Origin: Rhizophagus clarus
Lineage: Eukaryota > Glomeromycota > Glomeromycetes > Glomerales > Glomeraceae
Direction of reading: 5' to 3'
Assembly (NCBI GenBank): GCA_015698045.1
Contig: BLAL01000318.1
Location: forward strand, 124,001 to 188,000
Length of the DNA stretch: 64,000 bases
The notes under the pieces: model-generated
Database searches by the model: none
What the model was told of the DNA's origin: nothing
The model's input: only the letters and a program-made list of their open reading frames with translations
Translations under genes and position numbers: made by a program
Shown here: in pieces, positions 21,935 to 33,396 of the stretch
Position numbering within the stretch: position 1 is the first letter of the stretch
Layout: every line of letters starts with the position of its first letter

Positions 21935-22388
21935 GGTTAATTAGACTTTTATAATACGATAAGAAATTTGGTTATAAATGATAGAACTGAAGAAAATAAG
22001 TCTGATTATATATAATTTTTTGTACATTATAACGGGGAGATAAATTCAAAATACAGTGCACAACGCACGCGTTTAATGCATAGGTTCACAAATTCATTTT
22101 CAAATTAGAGTTTTGAGTATCAGCTTATATTGGATGAAACGATTCAGATAGTTCATCTGAAATGGAAAGCCCGATAAATTAAAAAAAAAATTTTAATGCA
22201 TAATGTTATAATAAAACTCAAGAATTTTATTTAAATTTATTGCTTAAAGTAGTTATTTAGGTACGATAAACATTTATTAATATTATTGCTTGTTTATTAA
22301 TCGGATTACATTCATTTATAACTGAAAATAAGAAAATTAGAATATATTAACTATAAGCAAAAATTGAAGAATAAATAATAAATATGTA
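21935..22388. other. Spacer between transposase 1 and its partner gene
   Basis: AT-rich. The transposase promoter should lie here (minus strand, upstream of 21934). It may also hold a last exon of the partner gene, which I could not identify. Confidence 0.35.
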
Positions 22389-23612
22389 CCGTCAAATTAT
22401 TAGCGATGTCAAGACCGCTTCGTGACGGAATATATATATCCCTAGTGATGTGATCTAATTTCTTGACCGCTTCAAGGTCCTTAGACTTCCAATGGATCTT
22501 GAAGCTTTCACGCGTAAATTCTATTAATTTTTCCAACGAATTAATTTTTTTTAATTCGTTTACATCAACGACGGCAAGTTGACGTCGTAGTATTTTCTTA
22601 ACGACTACTTCCTCTGAGATATATTCATTGACCTCATGGTTAGAGAACTCCCTAGAATAGTAAGAAATATAAACTCGAATAATAATAATGTTATATTATT
22701 AAACTAATAACGAAATAGTTATTACCTATTTGTTCCTTGCATGTCTTTTACAAGCAATATGATTGCTTCGTTGAATTTGTTGCGGTAATCGGTGAACTTT
22801 TTACTGGCATCTTGCACCAGTTTTTCGGCCTCTTTTTTGAATGATGCAAGGTTGAATATTTTATAAACGAGTTGTTGTAGGGCAGAACGCGGAGGGTGTC
22901 GACTTCTTAAAAATAAACATTTTAATTCTTCGTCGAAAAGCCTATAATTGTCCTATTAATATATAATAATATAACGTTATTAATTGTTTCCTTATCTGAA
23001 ATGGCACTATTAGCCAATCATAAATTTTTTCATATGATATTACGTTATTGGTATTATCATAAGATGTAGGCTTTGAAATTCCAATATCTTGCGATTTCGC
23101 AGTAAGCATTTGGTTGGCTAAATTTAATATTTCTGGATTAGCGATTAACCAATTACAAATTTGTAGTTGGTTGATCATCTCCTCAAATTGAGGAGGAATA
23201 TCTTATATTACATTATAAGTAAAAAAAAATCAGTATTCATTTATTGTACAGTAAACAGTAAAAGAGTAAAATTAATATATAAAAAAAAGGTTTACCATCT
23301 TGATCACTTTCACTTTCTTCGTTTCTTTCTCTTTCTTCTTTCTCTCTTTCCATCCTATCTCTTTCTCTTCTCTCTTTTTCTCTTCTTTCCGTTTCTCTTT
23401 CGTCTCTTTCTCTACCTTCTCTTTCTAATTCATTTTCTCTTCTTTCCTTTTCTCTTCTTTCACTCTTCCTCCTCTCTATTTCTCTCTCTTCTTGTTGGAG
23501 GCGTTTTCACGAACTCTATCACGAGAAATTATTATGATAATATTAATATGTGACACTTCTTACATAAATAAAAACCAAGATATACCTTTTGTTTGTTTGT
23601 TACGTTTGTTCA
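22389..23612 (-). CDS. Helical partner protein of the transposase, copy 1 (intron-containing, hypothetical)
   Basis: Exon pieces follow in order on the minus strand. MNKRNKQTK lies at 23612-23586 and ends at a GTATAT donor. A purine-rich exon encodes an Arg/Glu/Lys run (about 23510-23300). Then come DNIPPQFEEMINQLQICNWL (about 23210-22990), SALQQLVYKIFNLASFKKEA ending DMQGTNR (about 22900-22730), and REFSNHEVNEYISEEV through to KLDHITRDIYIPSRSG (about 22650-22389). The last piece ends at a GTACAT donor, so a further 3' exon is expected but not found. The paralogue at 51118-52348 has the same piece order and shares INWL/ICNFL, LANQMLT/LANKMLE, LIEFTRE/LIDFIRE and PSRSG motifs. The protein is charged and helical, of unknown family, and travels with the transposase in both elements. 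A role as a second transposition protein is inference. Confidence 0.55.
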
Positions 23613-24434
23613 TTTTTTTTTAACGTTATGAACTTGTTAAGATGATTGTAGGATATTATATATAAGAAATATTCAGGGTCTAGAATTTCGATATTGAATC
23701 AACTATATGTACGGTTTCTAATCATATCGTATCTTCATATTCAAAATTCCTATTTTTGATTTAGAAAAACGGAGAAATCAAACTTAATTTCATATTTTGA
23801 ATCATTACAGAAGTTAATTTCGTAATCTAATAGGATAAATGCGGAAAATATTCAGGGGCCAAGATTTCAATATATCAACTATATTATGTGCAGTTATACA
23901 GTTATCGTGTTGTTATATTCAAAAATTCCTATTTTTGATTTAGAAAAACGGAGAGATCAAACTTAATTTCATATTTTGGATTATTACAGAAGTTAATTTT
24001 GTAATCTAATAGGATATATGTGGAAAATATTCAGGGACCAAGATTTCAATATTGAATCAACTATATGTACGGTTATACAGTTATCGTATCTTCATATTCA
24101 AAATTCCTATTTTTGACTTTAAAAAACGGAGAGATCAAACTTAATTTCATATTTTGAATCATTACAGAAGTTAATTTCGTAATCTAATAGGATAAATGCG
24201 GAAAATATTCAGGGGCCAAGATTAAGGTTGCTTGCCGAAACTAGGGAGTTTCGGCATGCCGAAACTGCCGAAACTGCCGAAACTAGGTTTCGGCAAGCAC
24301 CTAAAAATGCCAAAATGCCGAAACTGCCGAAACTGCCGAAACTGTTTCGGCATTTCGGCGTAGTATATCATATGATATACATATAGTTTCGGCATCTGCG
24401 GTTCACAGATTAGATCCAAATCTTTTATTTTTAG

Positions 24435-24554
24435 GATGCCGGACTGGACTTACACATGAAGCAAGTTGGCAAATAAAGAAACGTTTCTAACGTTTCTTTC
24501 TTTTTTCTGTAGGAACGCCGGACGAAATTACGAACCGGACTTTTGAGTGGAGGT
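24435..24554 (+). repeat. CGGAC-type intron-like unit, left part of the hAT-like element
   Basis: A unit with gaaacgtttctaacgtttc inverted repeat, acceptor TTTTTTCTGTAG, and the exon-like piece gaacgccggacg...gaaccggact. It continues at 26437 across the nested insertion. Confidence 0.6.
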
Positions 24555-26436
24555 TATACTTTTCCGCGAATTAGATGCAGCTGTGCCGAATCCTAATTGA
24601 CGTAACCGTAATTATTTCGGCAGAATTTCGACAGCCGCAATGCATTTCGACAGACGTAATGCATTTCGACAGTTGATTGATTATATTAAAAATCATTTTT
24701 TTTATTAAATGATTTTTAAAAAAAAACGTTAAATCGTTTTTTTATTAAACGATTTTTATTAAAACGATTTTTGATCCTTTTTTTTTTTTTGCTAAAACGA
24801 TTTTGAAACTTTTTTTTTTATCTTAAAAAAGCGTTTTTTTTTAAAATTAAACGCTTAAATCGTTTTAATAAAAAAAAAAAACGATCTAAGTGTTTTAAAC
24901 TTAAAAAAAAAACGCTTTTTTAAGCGTTTTAAACTTAAAAAAAACGCTTTTTTTAACTTAAAAAAAAAACGCTTAAAAAAACGCCGGAATCATTTTTTTT
25001 ATTAACGATTTAAAAAAGAAATTAAAATCGTTTTTTAATTAAACGATATAGAAAAAACGTTAAATCGTTTTTTTTTATTAAAAAATTAAGGGAAAAAAAC
25101 GTTTTTATTAAACGATTTAGGGGAAAACCTGCTAAAATCGTTTTTTATTAAACCAATTTTTAAAAACAAACCGTCAAAATCGTCTTTTTTATTTAAACGA
25201 TTTAAAAAAGACGTTAAAAATCGTTTTTTTTTTATAAAAAAACGTTAAACGATTTTAAGAAAACGTTAATAATCGTTTTTTTTATTAAACGATCTAAAAA
25301 AGGCGCTCTTTTTTATAAAAAAAAATGGCAACCGATAATCGTTTTTTTATTAAAGATTTAAAAAAACGTTAAAATCGTTTTTTTTTTTTTATTAAATGAT
25401 TTAAAAAAGACGTTAAAAATCGTTTTTTTTATCAAACGATTTAAAAAAAAAACGTTAAAAATCGTTTTTTTTATTAAACGATTTTAAAAAAAAACGTTAA
25501 AAATCGTTTTTTTTTAAATGACAAAAAAAACGTTTTAGACTTGAAAAAAAACGCTTTTTTTAAGCGTTTTAGACTTAAAAAAAAAACGCTTTTTTTAAGC
25601 GTTTAACTTAAAAAAAACCGCTTTTTTAAACGTTTAACTTAAAAAAAAAACGCTTAAAAAAACGCCGGAATCATTTTTTTTATTAACGATTTAAAAGAAA
25701 TTAAAATCGTTTTTTAATTAAACGATTTAGAAAAAACGTTAAATCGTTTTTTTTTTATTAAAAAATTTAGGGAAAAAAACGTTTTTATTAAACGATTTAG
25801 GGGAAAACCCGCTAAAATCGTTTTTTATTAAAACAATTTTTAAAAACAAAACGTCAAAATCGTCTTTTTTATTTAAACGATTTAAAAAAGACGTTAAAAA
25901 TCGTTTTTTTTTATAAAAAACGTTAAACGATTTTAAAAAAAACGTTAAAAATCGTTTTTTTTTTTCAAACAGTTAAAAAAAAGTTTTTTAAACGAATTAA
26001 AAAAAAACGTTAAAAGGCATTTTTTTAAATGACTAAAAAAAAAACGTTACAAAACGTTTTTTTTATTAAACGAATTAACGAATTAAAAAAAAAGTTAAAA
26101 TCGTTTTTTTATTAAACGATTAATAAGTAATCGTTTATTCCCGTTTTTTTTATTAAAACGATTAATAAGTAATCGTTTTTTTTCCGTTTTTTTTATTAAA
26201 ACGATTAAAGAGAAATCGTTTTTTTTTTATTAAAACTAATAAACGAGCTGAAGAAGTGGTTTTTTATCGCAATAATCCGATTTCGACATAATTTGGCATT
26301 TCGGCAAATTACGTCTGTAAAAATACAATACGGCTAATACGGCATTACGTCAAAAAAAAATTCCATGCCGAAATTAATTACGGCGTATTTTTACAGACGT
26401 AATGCCGAAACCGTAATTAATTCGCGGAGAAGTATA
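24555..26436. mobile_element. Nested 1,882-bp TIR element with 8-bp target duplication
   Basis: The ends are TATACTTTTCCGCGAATTA (left) and TATACTTCTCCGCGAATTA (right, read inward), with a perfect duplication gtggaggt at 24547-24554 and 26437-26444. The family is the same as 19072-19717. The interior (24690-26240) is an array of ~40-50 bp self-complementary units of the attaaacgattt...aaatcgtttttt type. One longer segment occurs twice (about 24960-25250 and 25655-25930, starting acgccggaatcatttttttt). It has no ORF. Confidence 0.85.
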
Positions 26437-26930
26437 GTGGAGGTATTAATAGGGGATACTTATACACGAACCGGACTTTAGTGAAAGGTAAATTGGGAAG
26501 GGGAGTTTCGAGTTTATTTTTTTTTTAGTAACATTTATTAATGTTACTTTTTTTCTTTTATTGTAGGAGCGCCGGACGTATTACTATATACGAACCGGAC
26601 ATTAATGAAAGGTAATGAAGAAGGGGGAGTTTCGTGTTTTTCTTTAGTAACGTTACTAACGTTACTTTTTTTTCTTTTATTGTAGGAACGCCAGACGTAT
26701 TGGTATACACGAACCGGTCTTTGAAAAGGTAAATGGAGGAAGATTCGTATTTTTTTAATAATGTTTTTAATGTTAATTTTTTCTTTTCTTGTAGATATTG
26801 CCGGACGAATTATACGAACTGGTCTTTGAGTGAAAGGTAATGAGGAAGTTTCTTTTTATTTGTTTATTTTTTTAGTTACGTTTTAAGAATATTTTTTTCT
26901 TTTTCTTGTAGGTTCTTACGCGAAACTATG
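26437..26930 (+). repeat. CGGAC-type intron-like array, 4-5 units
   Basis: Donor-like GTAAAT/GTAATG follows ...gaaag, and acceptors TTTATTGTAG or TTTCTTGTAG lie near 26567, 26685, 26794 and 26910. The 35-45 nt exon-like piece is gaacgccggacg-tat...acgaaccggac-tt...gaaag. Introns contain gtaacgttactaacgttac-type inverted repeats. Related units occur at 40730-41050. Confidence 0.7.
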
Positions 26931-28090
26931 CCGAAACATTATTGATTATTAGTATCAGCTATGCCGAAACTATGGCGAAATGCCGAAATGCCGAAACAGT
27001 TTCGGCAGTTTCGGCAGTTTCGGCATTTCGGCGTTTCGGCGTTTCGGCACTATGTAAGGAGTTTCGACTTTCGGCATTGGGCCAAAGGAGTTTCGGCAGG
27101 CAACTTTAGCCAAGATTTCAATATATCAACTATATTATGTGCAGTTATACGGTTATCGTGTTGTCATATTCAAAAATTCCTATTTTTGATTTAGAAAAAC
27201 GGAGAGATCAAACTTAATTTCATATTTTGAATCATTACAGAAGTTAATTTCGTAATCTAATAGGATATATGCGGAAAATATTCAGGGGCCAAGATTTCAA
27301 TATATCAACTATATTATGTGCAGTTATACAGTTATCTAATCATATTGTGTTGTCATGTTCAAAAATTCCTATTTTTGATTTAGAAAAACGGAGAGATCAA
27401 ACTTAATTTCATATTTTGGATCATTACAGAAGTTAATTTCGTAATCTAATAGGATATATGCGGAAAATATTCAGGGTCCAAGATTTCAATATTGAATCAA
27501 CTATGTTATGTGCGGTTATACGGTTAATCTAATCATATCGTGTCTTCATATTCAAAATTCCTATTTTTGACTTTAAAAAACGGAGAGATCAAACTTAATT
27601 TCATATTTTGAATCATTACAGAAGTTAATTTCGTAATCTAATAGGATAAATGCGGAAAATATTCAGGGGCCAAGATTTCAATATTGAATCAACTATGTTA
27701 TGTGCGGTTATACGGTTAATCTAATCATATCGTGTTTCATGTTCAAAAATTCCTATTTTTGATTTAGAAAAACGGAGAGATCAAACTTAATTTCATATTT
27801 CAGATTATTACAGAAGTTAATTTCGTAATCTAATAGGATATATGCGGAAAATATTCAGGGTCCAAGATTTCAATATTGAATTAACTATATTATATGCAGT
27901 TATACGGTTATCTAATCATATCGTGTCTTCATGTTCAAAAATTCCTATTTTTGATTTATAAAAACGGAGAGATCAAACTTAATTTCATATTGCATATTAA
28001 AGAAGCTAATTTCGTAATCTAAACAGATGACTGTAGGATATATGCGAAAAATATTCAGGGACCAAGATTCCATCAATTTTTGTTTGACAT

Positions 28091-29004
28091 TGAATTAACT
28101 ACATTTTTATTTTATTTATATTAGTTTATTATGCGATAGAAAACATAAAAATGAAAATACAATAAACAATAAAATTGCTATGTATTTTTAAATCAGTGTC
28201 AAGCTTTCCTTGCTGTATATAACAAGAATAAGTGATGATAGTGGATCATGGTCATTTGGTCATATCGTATCTTCATATTCAAAATAGATTCTATTTTGAT
28301 TAAAAAGCAGAGCAATCAACTTGATTATATCATCATTGTTGGTAACAGGGTTCAGATAACATTAACTGAAATATCCGAATCTGTGCAGATTACAATATTA
28401 ACTGAATACGTGAATATCCAGTCCTCTAAATTAAATATCGCTATAACATAAATAATTTAATTTATATTAATTAGTCTTTAACATTAGCATATCATATTAA
28501 ACGATCCTTTTTTTCGTTTGTAAGAAATGATTTAGTGCAACAATTCGCAGAGGATGGATATATATGTAACTACAGGGGAAAGTCCCCTGCTAATCATTAT
28601 TCTGCTAACAAAAATCAAAAATCATGTAAATTTTTATAATTAAAAGAAATCAACAAAATTTCTCTTTACTAGTAATTGCATGTGATAGAGTAGTTAGCAT
28701 AACACCAGGTTTCAGGTTCGATTACTATGCTACCTTATAGCAATTATTCTCGTAGAGTTTATCGGGTGAAAATTTCCCCATATCCTATCAGGCAGGCGAA
28801 AATTTCCCAGTTAAACCTTTACAAATACTTTTTTTTATTATTATTTATTAGTAAGATAATATATTTAAACATGATATGTACAAGATAAATGTAAAATATT
28901 ATTTATTAAATTTATAAATGGTTTTCAAAAAAGTAAACCTTTTACTTAAAAATGAAATTATTCATTAATTATAAAATGAAATTTATTAAAAAATTATTTA
29001 ATAT
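28091..29004. other. AT-rich spacer; start of the inverted-duplicated segment at 28827
   Basis: No gene is seen. Position 28827 pairs with the last base of the window (64000), so everything from here to 42760 has an inverted partner. Because the partner ends only because the window ends, the true duplicated length is unknown. Confidence 0.5.
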
Positions 29005-29350
29005 CTAAAAAATTACTGACTTGATTGTGTTAAAGTGCTCATCCATACTTTTAAAAGATGACGATGATGAGGGTGATGGCCGCGGTGTAGATGACGATGA
29101 TTGTGCTAAATATAAATAAAGCTTTAATTTAAGTTTATGTATCTCTTCTTCCTGGCTTGAAATTTGCTCTAAAAAATATCGATCCACTTTAATAGATATG
29201 CGTTCTCCCACTCAGTTTTGTTGTTTAATTTGGCAATTATTTGTTCTCCAGCTGTCTTAACAGCTTTTGAAATTCTTGGTACATTATCTGGAGATCAGAA
29301 ATTTCGATTTCTTTTTGTTGAAATTTCTTCTTTTGTCATTTTTTTTTCTT
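29005..29350 (-). pseudogene. Broken coiled-coil protein fragment (arm A)
   Basis: A 68-codon frame (29211-29005) has a helical segment (FLEQISSQEEEIHKLKLKLY) and a Ser/Pro-rich tail. Immediately upstream, other frames encode coil-like strings (EIEISDLQIMYQEFQKLLRQ). This looks like the frameshifted C-terminal coiled coil of a larger protein, similar in style to the tail of the trihelix-like gene at 55079-55284. The same state is seen in arm B (63477-63822), so the lesions predate the duplication. Confidence 0.4.
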
Positions 29351-29566
29351 TACGTCAGGCCGTTTTCTTAGAATATTAAATAAAGAAAAAATATTTTTTT
29401 TTTTTATCGAAAAAATAGATGCAATTTTTAATTTATTATGGAGGTTCAATAATTTTGGAAATCTATTGTCAAAATTAGTTTAATACAAGCGTAAAATTAT
29501 TTTAATCTTATCCAATAAACTTCGCAAACCATGATTTTTTTTATTAATTAATTATCATAAGAACGG

Positions 29567-29870
29567 CAATGCCATCCTTTAAAAAAATTTCTCGTGATTT
29601 GAACTTTGTGACTGTGACTTTTTTTTTTATTAATTAATTATCATAAGAACGGCATTCGAATGCCATCCTTTAAAAAAATTTCTCGTGATTTGAACTTTGT
29701 GACCGTGACTTTTTTTTTATTAATTAATTATCATAAGAAAGGCATTCGAATGCCATCCTTTAAAAAAATTTCTCGTGATTTGAACTTTGTGACCGTGACT
29801 TTTTTTTTATTAATTAATTATCATAAGAAAGGCATTCGAATGCCATTCTTTAAAAAATTTCTCGTGATTC
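29567..29870 (+). repeat. ~92-bp tandem repeat with ggcattcgaatgcc palindrome (arm A)
   Basis: Four units each hold the 14-bp palindrome (ggcattcgaatgcc, shortened in the first), ctttaaaaaaatttctcgtg, gaactttgtgaccgtgac and a ttaattaattatcataag tail. An ORF across them is repeat read-through. Confidence 0.85.
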
Positions 29871-29965
29871 CTATCCAATAAACTTCGTAGTGAATAACAA
29901 TTGTTCTGGTTAGAATGATATATGTATTATTATTTTTTTGATTCTTATTTAGCAAGAAAAATTTA

Positions 29966-30820
29966 AATTTTTTTGTGTAAACTGAATTAACCAATTACAA
30001 TTTTGATATTTGTATTATTACTACATCAGAATCATTTCAACTTTATAATGAATTTCCCATTGTTATATTTGTGATTCTAGAGGCGTCTTAGTCTTAAAAA
30101 TTTAAATATATTTTAAGTGTGTCAAATGATTAATTATGTGCTGTGCCTGCGTAAAAAAATTTTTCAGTTATTTTACATTATTTAAAAATATCTTATTATT
30201 TTAATTACATGCGTAATGCTATGTGCCGAATAACAATGAAGATCTGCAATCAATTAGATGGACAACAAAAACCTGATCGCCATTATAGTGTACATTTTTA
30301 AATTTAGGATTACATGACTTGGGCTAATTTCTCGATGAAAGCATATATTATTTAATTAAATTTTTTTATTATTGATTGTGTAAACTGAATTAACCAATTA
30401 CAATTTTGATATTTATATTATTACTACATCAGAATCATTCCAACTTTATAATGAATTTCCCATTGTTATATTTGTGATTCTAGAGGCGTCTTAGTCTTAA
30501 AAATTTTAAGTATGTCAAATAATTAATTATGTGCTGTGCCTGCGTAAAAAAATTTTTCAGTTTATTTACGATATTTAAAAATATCTAATTACATGCGTAA
30601 TATTTAAAAAAATGTGCATTATAATGCCGATCAGATTTTTGTTGTCTAACAATCGACATCTAATTGATTGCAGATCTTCAAATATTATAATGTGTCGGCC
30701 TTCCACGTCACTTAAAAAATATCATTATTTTAATTACTCGCGTAATTATAGCACTAAGATTACATGATTTTGACTAATTCCTCGATGAAAGCACATATTA
30801 TTTAATCGAATGGTGTTTAT
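29966..30820 (+). repeat. Tandem duplication of a ~400-bp segment (arm A)
   Basis: The segment beginning gtgtaaactgaattaacc occurs at about 29968 and 30378. It continues through tctagaggcgtcttagtc, gtgctgtgcctgcgtaaaa and ctcgatgaaagca(c/t)atatt. A self-complementary pair of strings (gatctgcaatcaattagatg near 30240 and its reverse complement near 30658) lies between the copies. Confidence 0.75.
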
Positions 30821-30914
30821 CATATAGTACAATTAAAAAAATATATATATAAAAAGAGATAAAATTCCTTTTCAAAAAAATCAGAAAAATCATCATAATA
30901 AACAATCAAGAAAT

Positions 30915-31780
30915 TTGTCTGGTTTCGTAAATTTTAAAATGTCCCAACCTTCGCCATCATTTCATCCTGAAGATAAATCCAATTCAGAACTTCCATTAGA
31001 AAATTCTCTGTCCTTAGAAAATGATGAACAAATTGCGACGGCAGGTCCGTCAGATGAACAAATTGTGATGGCAGGTCCGTCAGATGAACAAATTGTGACG
31101 GCAGGTCTGTCAGATGAACAAATTGTGACGGCAGGTCCATTAGATGAACAAATTGTGATGGCAGGTTCATCAGACGAACAAATTGTGATGGCAGGTCTGT
31201 CAGATGAACAAATTGTGACGGCAGATCCGTTAGATGAACAAATTGTGACGGCAGGTTTGTCAGACGAACAAATTGTGATAGCAGGTTCGTCGAGGAAAAG
31301 GAAGGACGAAAAGCCTATTGAAAGTAAAGAAGCAAAAAAAGTCAAATTAATCTCGGTAGGAAACTTGAAAGAAAAAGGTAAAATATATATATTATTATAT
31401 ACATATACTATTCTAATAGCTGTAGAATCATACATTATGTAAAAAATCTGACTTTTTTTATGAGAATCTGTTATTAATTATCGCATTACAAATTTATTTT
31501 TATTCAAGACACAATCGAAATTCTTTTGGAAGATCATTACGAAGTCCAGCAATTTCTAGAAAATATTCCCGCAAATACTTTGAAAGACGGGTTGGTTGCT
31601 CTAAAGAGCATGAGTAGCAGCAATTGTAAAAAAATAATTTTGAATATAGATGAACAAAAATTGACTGCAGTACTTCCGTCGGGTTCACTAGATATAAAAC
31701 CGACATTTTACATGGCTGATCAACGTTTTATAGAAACGGAAGAGAGCAGGTTTCTAGATAATCCCTATATACTTCGGTGA
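30915..31780 (+). CDS. DEQIVTAG-repeat protein, two exons (arm A)
   Basis: Exon 1 is 30915-31377 and exon 2 31509-31780, joined in phase at a GTAAAA donor and TATTCAAG acceptor, giving ~244 residues. Exon 1 carries nine tandem copies of a 10-residue unit of the form DEQIV(T/M)AG(P/L)S (about residues 36-125), then a basic stretch (SSRKRKDEKP) that could be a nuclear signal. Exon 2 is helical with no known motif (TIEILLEDHYEVQQFLENIP). The frame ends at a TGA directly after NPYILR, where the reading continues open for 47 more codons, so the protein may be truncated. Arm B has the same structure (61048-61913) with a Leu/Pro difference. No family is recognised. Its position between the transposase and helicase suggests it is element cargo. 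Confidence 0.5.
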
Positions 31781-31890
31781 TTACCTGCTGAAGACAATAG
31801 CAATAATAATACAACAATAGGGATCAATCTTTTATATAAAGAAAAGGCAGCTAATGATGAAAATCTTAAGGAAGATATATTAGCCGTTGC

Positions 31891-32802
31891 ATGGCTAATA
31901 TATCATTTAAGAACAGTCCAAGATCGTCTGCCAATAAACCCCCGATGATGCAACCTAATTACGATAACAAAAAATATATACAGAATCTACAGGAATATTA
32001 TGATAATTATTTGGAAAAGGGAATGGAGTTTGATGGCTCCAAAATAAAAGGTGCTATTTCCCTAACTAAAAACATTGATGACGATCATAATTCAAGAATT
32101 AATTTTCTGGATAAAATAGACGATGGTAATATGTCTTTATTAATAGAGGATATGCTTACAATATTAGATGAAATAAAATCAGAAGATGAAACTTCTGAAT
32201 TATCAAGAAGAAGAAACGTTAGGAGATACTCATATTTTCACGAGTTATATAAGAAAACATTAGAAGCAGTCGCTTCCGAGCCAAAATCATTTGGCGAAAC
32301 GAATGCTTCAAAAGCTAAAGATATATTAGAAAACTTTCTTAAGAAAGCTGAAGAAAAACTGACACAAAGACAATGGAGAAGCTACAGAACTTCAGCTGAG
32401 AGAATGAACAAGTTGTGGAATATATGCAATAAAAGTTTTGTAATATTCGATCTTGTAACCGGTCTCACGCCCAATTTATTTGAACGATTACCGAGTAGGG
32501 AAAGTGCAGAACGATGGTTTATAATAATCGAAAAAGGAATCTATTATACCCAGCAGGAGTATAGAGGTATTTAAAAGCAACAGCAGGAGGAGAAGGAAGT
32601 TACTGATAATGATGGTGGCAATAGTAGTAATAATAGTGGAAATGAAGGACAGGGAAGTGGAAAGGGAAGGGGAAGCGGAGGACGGGGAAGTGGAAGGGGA
32701 CGGGGAAGAGGAAAAGGAAGAGGAAGAGGAAGAGGAAGGGGAAGAGGAAGAGGAAGAGGGAATAAAGCTGGTAACAGTAAAGGAAAGGAAAAAGCAGTCT
32801 AA
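31891..32802 (+). pseudogene. Helical protein with Gly/Arg-rich tail, split by a stop (arm A)
   Basis: The frame from ATG 31891 encodes 227 residues to a TAA at 32572-32574. The same frame then reopens for 75 codons with a long (GR)n/(GK)n tail (for example GRGRGRGRGRG) and ends at 32800-32802. The body is acidic and helical, with a conserved-looking block LTQRQWRSYRTSAERMNKLW and a C-terminal ERLPSRESAERWFIII. It overlaps, in another frame, the read-through of the DEQIVTAG gene (31781-31925), so the two may once have been a single gene now broken by a frameshift near 31890. Arm B shares both lesions (60026-60937), so they are older than the duplication. The GR tail suggests RNA or chromatin binding, by analogy only. 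Confidence 0.5.
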
Positions 32803-33396
32803 AGAGATAAATATCTTTTTCATTATTATAATTAATCCAGAACGTGTTATTTTTTTTTATTTTCTTAGTCGGCATCTTTTAGTTCTATAAAATAATAATA
32901 CAATAATAATAAATCGAAAAATTTATTAAATTTTCATCGAAAAAATATATAAATAATTTATATTTACCACCTCATTCCTCTTAAGAGACTATATGTTAAT
33001 TCTCAAAATGTATGCAGAACTTTTAATAATAAATATAAGATCTATAAAGTATTATATTATAAACACTTAAAACATTTATAGCAAAGTTTAAAGATACTAA
33101 AGGATTCTATAATTTAATAGATTCCTTAAGAAACTTTAAACATTTTATCTTTAAGGAATTTTTATAAATTGAATTAGGTATTAACTATATAAGAACTTTA
33201 TTTTAAACATTATTTAATCTTAAAGTCGATCTCATGGGATTTATAAAAATCAATCTGTACCGAACATTGATATTTCCGCATTGCATATAATAAAAGATTT
33301 TCTTTTTTTACTATGCTACGCTGCATAATGTTGTAACGAATAAAATATTGATCTACAATAAAGTAATCCATTTATTGCGAGTCAGATACCACACAG
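32803..33396. other. AT-rich spacer (arm A)
   Basis: No gene. It ends in the target site of the hAT-like MITE. Confidence 0.4.

Larger units (their letters stand above)
24223..27108. mobile_element. hAT-like non-autonomous element, 2,886 bp with nested insert
   Basis: The ends are TAAGGTTGCTTGCCGAAACT (left) and TAAAGTTGCCTGCCGAAACT (right, read inward). They are flanked by a perfect 8-bp target duplication, gccaagat (24215-24222 and 27109-27116). The TAAGG start and 8-bp duplication fit the hAT superfamily. Inside each end is a (tgccgaaac)n array in inverted orientation (24230-24400 and 26940-27105). The core holds CGGAC-type intron-like units and a second nested element. No transposase is present, so it depended on another copy. 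An ORF at 26961-27194 is repeat read-through. Confidence 0.85.
23640..28090 (+). repeat. ~180-195-bp satellite, nine units, split by a hAT-like insertion
   Basis: Units are marked by 'attcaggg-ccaagattt' at about 23670, 23849, 24030, 24209, 27280, 27470, 27660, 27855 and 28050. Between markers each contains tcctatttttga, aaaacggagagatcaaac and gaagttaatttcgtaatc. Removing 24223-27108 plus one 8-bp duplicate restores a continuous array. Confidence 0.85.

Noticed and set aside
28665..28740. tRNA-like string with a B-box-like ggttcgatta and gatagagtagtta upstream
   Set aside because: The spacing between the two boxes is too short, the acceptor stem does not pair convincingly and the surrounding sequence is AT-rich. 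It could be a decayed SINE head, but I cannot support a tRNA or SINE call.
30934..31435. Minus-strand ORFs rich in TICSSD and SQFVHL repeats
   Set aside because: Other-frame translations of the 30-bp repeat in the DEQIVTAG gene; the same applies at 61393-61894.
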